Shown piece by piece: positions 61,499 to 64,000 of a stretch of 64,000 bases of DNA (position 1 is its first letter; the number at the start of each line of letters is the position of its first letter). Position numbers and translations under genes: made by a program. Origin of the DNA: Lysinibacillus sphaericus (GTDB lineage: Bacteria > Bacillota > Bacilli > Bacillales_A > Planococcaceae); contig NZ_CP019980.1 in NCBI RefSeq assembly GCF_002982115.1, forward strand, positions 2,612,001-2,676,000, written 5' to 3'. The notes below the pieces were generated by a model. The model was not told the origin of the DNA. It worked only from the letters and a program-made list of their open reading frames with translations, and ran no database searches.

Positions 61499-62257
61499 AT
61501 GACAACAAAATGGAATGCAACTCTTTACGATCAAAAACATGACTTTGTTTCAAAATTCGGAGAAAGTTTAGTCAACTTACTTGCACCACAAAAACAAGAA
61601 CATATTTTAGATGTTGGCTGTGGCACAGGAGATTTAGCCAACGAAATAACGCAATGTGGTGCAGTTGTACATGGCATTGATGCTTCACATGATATGATTT
61701 TAAGCGCTCAACAAAAATATCCTACGCTTACCTTTAACACACAAGATGCAGCTACTATGGACTACACCCATCAATTTGATGCAGTCTTTTCCAATGCAGC
61801 GCTTCATTGGATGAAACAACAAGATAAAGTGATTGACAATATCTATCGTGCACTAAAACAACAAGGACGTTTTGTTGCAGAAATGGGCGGCCACGGGAAT
61901 ATCGCTTCTATTGTCGGAGCACTTAGAACAAGTATGGAGGCGCTTGGGCTGCCATATGAAGAGCAGTATTTCCCATGGTATTTTCCAGCAGCTGACGAAT
62001 ATCAAACGATGCTCGAAAAAGTGGGCTTTACTGTACAAATGATTACTTTATATGAACGTCCGACGCCGCTTCAAGGTGACGATGGCTTACGGAATTGGCT
62101 TGTTATGTTTAGCAACAACATTCTCCAGCATGTAAGTCAGCATGAAAAAGAACGCGTTTATGCAAAATGTGAAGAACTGTTGCGACCAACTAATTATCGA
62201 GATAAACAATGGATTGCTGATTATTGGCGCTTACGTTTTGTTGCAACAAAGGGCTAA
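61499..62257 (+). CDS. Class I SAM-dependent methyltransferase
   Basis: 252 residues with motif I in ILDVGCGTGDLANEI, an acidic ribose-binding element (GIDASHDM), motif II/III QDAATMDYTHQFDAVFSN and the UbiE/trans-aconitate methyltransferase-like ALHWMKQQDKVI. Probable substrate: a small carboxylate or quinone-like acceptor, undetermined. AAAGGAG precedes the ATG. Confidence 0.9.
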   Translation: MTTKWNATLYDQKHDFVSKFGESLVNLLAPQKQEHILDVGCGTGDLANEITQCGAVVHGIDASHDMILSAQQKYPTLTFNTQDAATMDYTHQFDAVFSNAALHWMKQQDKVIDNIYRALKQQGRFVAEMGGHGNIASIVGALRTSMEALGLPYEEQYFPWYFPAADEYQTMLEKVGFTVQMITLYERPTPLQGDDGLRNWLVMFSNNILQHVSQHEKERVYAKCEELLRPTNYRDKQWIADYWRLRFVATKG

Positions 62258-62366
62258 AAAATGATTACCGTCACGAAAAGGTCATGATACGCCACAAAAA
62301 CAAATGCTAGCGCCACTAATCTTTGAGAAACGTCCCCCGTAGTGCACAACTTCGTTCACAGCAAAA

Positions 62367-62402
62367 AAAGTGTTAGATTAATGACCGATAATCTAACACT
62401 TT
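62367..62402 (-). terminator. Intrinsic terminator
   Basis: AAAGTGTTAGATT / AATCTAACACTTT stem followed on the minus strand by T residues, downstream of the YnfA-type gene. Confidence 0.85.
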
Positions 62403-62409
62403 CTCTCTA

Positions 62410-62733
62410 TTATGAACGCGGCATTAACATAACCATGACTCCGATAATACAAATACCAGCACCTACTAAATCTAACATGTCAGGCTTTTGCTTATCTATG
62501 CCCCAGCCCCACAAGATGGACAGCACAATAAAAACTCCTCCATACGCTGCATAGACTCGACCAAAAGTCGGAAATGATTGAAAAGTCGCCACCACGCCAT
62601 ATAAAGCTAATGCAATCCCTCCAAAAATGCCCCAATAAAATGGTTTGCCTTCCCTTAACCAAAGCCAAATTAAATAGCCACCTCCGATTTCACCAATACC
62701 TGCTAATAGAAATAATGCGATTGCATAAATCAT
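62410..62733 (-). CDS. YnfA family (UPF0060) membrane protein
   Basis: 107 residues with four membrane helices ([40 protein letters not shown]), the SMR-like length and the conserved GRVYAAYGG motif of UPF0060/YnfA. Function not settled, possibly multidrug efflux related. Single gene with a terminator. Confidence 0.92.
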   Translation of the reverse strand: MIYAIALFLLAGIGEIGGGYLIWLWLREGKPFYWGIFGGIALALYGVVATFQSFPTFGRVYAAYGGVFIVLSILWGWGIDKQKPDMLDLVGAGICIIGVMVMLMPRS

Positions 62734-62827
62734 ATGTTCCCTCTTTCCTTTTTACAAATAAAAATAGAGACTGTCCTTACAGCAACAGCCTCCAAATTGT
62801 TCCACTCAAGCGCAACGTACTTCTTTT

Positions 62828-63568
62828 TCATATCGTTATACCCCAATAGGTAATAGTGTCCATTACGCCAATCATGATTAAAATGATACCTGCTACGATT
62901 TGTATTACTCTTCCCATTTTCATACTTGTTTTCATAATGGCGCGTTTTGTATCAAATATTTGAATCAGTACCAACATTAAAATAAGTGGCATGGAAGTCG
63001 CAAGACCAAAAACCGCTGGCAAAACCAATCCATAGGAAGTAGTAACAACTGTAGGCATCAGCCAAACGAAAAATAGCACAAACATCGTCGGACAAAAGGC
63101 AATGGCAAAGCATGCCCCCATTAGAAATGAACCTGCCTTCCCTTCTTTCAATACAAGCGGGATATGGGATGATATTTGATGCAGCCATTTTAATTTTAAA
63201 ATGCCGATTAGGACAAGACCTGTTAACAACATAATGGGTCCTATTGTCTTACGAAATATTGGAAAATAAGTAGTTATTGATGTTTCAAATGATTGTCCAA
63301 ATAGCCAAGCTAATAAGCCAATTAAACTAAAGACAGCAACCTTACCGATCATAAAAGCCATTACTTCGCTCCAATTATTTTTCATTTGAATGGTACGATG
63401 ACCATAGAATGTTATGGCGCTCAAGTTGCCGGTTAATTGACAAGGTGCGAGTGCGCCAACTAGGCCAAGAAGTAACGCGATAACAAGTGGAGAATGTTCG
63501 TAGGAATTTAAAAATAACGTGATGGGTCCACTAACGACTCGACTTATTTCTGACATCATATTATACAT
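62828..63568 (-). CDS. Sulfite exporter TauE/SafE / CcdA-like membrane protein
   Basis: About 246 residues from the ATG at 63566-63568 (MYNMMSEISRVVSGPITLFL), which follows AGAAGGTGATA. Six to seven membrane helices with LLGLVGALAPCQLTGNLSAI and GACFAIAFCPTMFVLFFV, the repeated xPC elements of CcdA/DsbD-like and UreH-type proteins. The Cys pairs suggest thiol-redox or metal transport. Its open frame overlaps the LysR gene downstream end. Confidence 0.8.
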   Translation of the reverse strand: MYNMMSEISRVVSGPITLFLNSYEHSPLVIALLLGLVGALAPCQLTGNLSAITFYGHRTIQMKNNWSEVMAFMIGKVAVFSLIGLLAWLFGQSFETSITTYFPIFRKTIGPIMLLTGLVLIGILKLKWLHQISSHIPLVLKEGKAGSFLMGACFAIAFCPTMFVLFFVWLMPTVVTTSYGLVLPAVFGLATSMPLILMLVLIQIFDTKRAIMKTSMKMGRVIQIVAGIILIMIGVMDTITYWGITI

Positions 63569-63587
63569 GCAAATATCACCTTCTCTT

Positions 63588-64000
63588 CTAGTAATAGCTC
63601 CCTCTGTTTTGATAGACAGCATCACAAACCATAAAAAAAGCTTCAATATCAGCCGTTACGTACTTTGATAAAAAATAAGTGTTGGACACAATATGCGAGA
63701 ATTCCTTTACCGAATAACTATGGAGCGATTGCTCATCATAAGCAGCTTCAATAACACTTTTCGGTAAAAAGGCAATTCCTAGCCCTTGTTTGACAAAGTT
63801 TTTTATAACTTCTGTTTGGTTAACCTGCATGCTTTTATAGCTTGGCAATTGCTGAAGTACTTGTTGTACTTCTTGCCAATAAGACGCGTATTCATGTGTT
63901 AAAATCGTTTCTTGTTGTAAAAGCGTCATTGGATCAGTCCATTTTTTCCCTATCGGTACGATAAGTTGGAGTGGCTCTTGGGCAAGCATTTTCGTGTGCA
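63588..64000 (-). CDS. LysR-family regulator, C-terminal part (partial at window edge)
   Basis: The open frame runs to the right edge, so the helix-turn-helix lies outside. The visible 137 residues form the LysR substrate-binding domain end (QEPLQLIVPIGKKWTDPM, NFVKQGLGIAFLPKSVIEAA). It probably controls the adjacent TauE/SafE-CcdA-like gene, which lies just downstream on the same strand. Confidence 0.8.
   Translation of the reverse strand, partial: HTKMLAQEPLQLIVPIGKKWTDPMTLLQQETILTHEYASYWQEVQQVLQQLPSYKSMQVNQTEVIKNFVKQGLGIAFLPKSVIEAAYDEQSLHSYSVKEFSHIVSNTYFLSKYVTADIEAFFMVCDAVYQNRGSYY

Noticed and set aside
1..64000. CRISPR array, rRNA or tRNA genes
   Set aside because: No regularly spaced repeats, no conserved rRNA stretches and no convincing cloverleaf were seen by eye.

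Overview
The window looks like chromosome from a low-GC Gram-positive endospore-former of the Bacillaceae/Planococcaceae group, most like Lysinibacillus or Solibacillus. The evidence is the AT-rich sequence, strong AGGAGG-type ribosome binding sites with many TTG/GTG starts, a BirA box on bioY, a Fur box, and a Bacillus-type core gene set (fumC, pit/DUF47, nhaC-type antiporter, UbiB kinase, YetF-type DUF421, PdxR/MocR regulator). No rRNA, tRNA or CRISPR array was seen. The left half (1-30.6 kb) is accessory; the right half (30.9-64 kb) is ordinary core chromosome.

1-6.5 kb: a minus-strand unit with a small secreted DUF2712-like protein and three membrane proteins resembling ABC-2 permeases (the last cut by the window edge). 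Upstream is an exported coiled-coil protein whose promoter carries two abutting 21-bp ACCGACA/TGTCGGT palindromes. Next is an intact IS3-family element inserted into the terminator hairpin of a ComA/LuxR-type response regulator gene. Several tiny membrane or helix-hairpin-helix genes follow.

6.6-14.7 kb: a probable cell-density or peptide-controlled offensive module. An Rgg-like regulator gene (C-terminus frameshifted) faces two tiny ORFs with good ribosome binding sites. Beyond it are an MFS exporter, a membrane-anchored subtilase, a secreted SAR2788-type putative toxin and its overlapping immunity-type gene, and a two-gene unit of a secreted protein plus a protein with an internal repeat. 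The same palindrome, AATATTC-N6-GAATATT, lies in front of rgg and the tiny ORFs, between the exporter and the protease, and in front of the secreted two-gene unit, so all may form one regulon.

14.8-30.6 kb: a minus-strand array of about twenty small genes, many of them immunity-type (several SUKH/SMI1-KNR4, two DUF1629/Imm11-like, a MORN/YwqK-like, an ankyrin-SUFU protein split by an amber codon). No intact cognate toxins are present, but degraded gene remnants lie between them. A MarR-controlled serine hydrolase pair sits inside the array. This looks like an orphan immunity island.

30.9-64 kb: PdxR-like regulator; GNAT and AAA ATPase pair; pyridoxamine-phosphate-oxidase-like flavoprotein; YetF-like protein; UbiB kinase; a Fur-box-driven, C-rich candidate sRNA (FsrA-like) immediately before fumC; a VanRS-like two-component operon with a broken phospholipid-methyltransferase gene; a copper-amine-oxidase-N-domain protein; a membrane glycerophosphodiesterase; a BirA-controlled bioY-amidohydrolase unit; an ECF sigma factor with a zinc-ribbon membrane partner; a TPR-GGDEF protein; a second two-component system with a LolA-like lipoprotein; the PiT phosphate transporter with its DUF47 partner; TSUP and NhaC transporters; a methyltransferase; a YnfA-like protein; a TauE/SafE-CcdA-like membrane protein; and a LysR regulator cut by the right edge.
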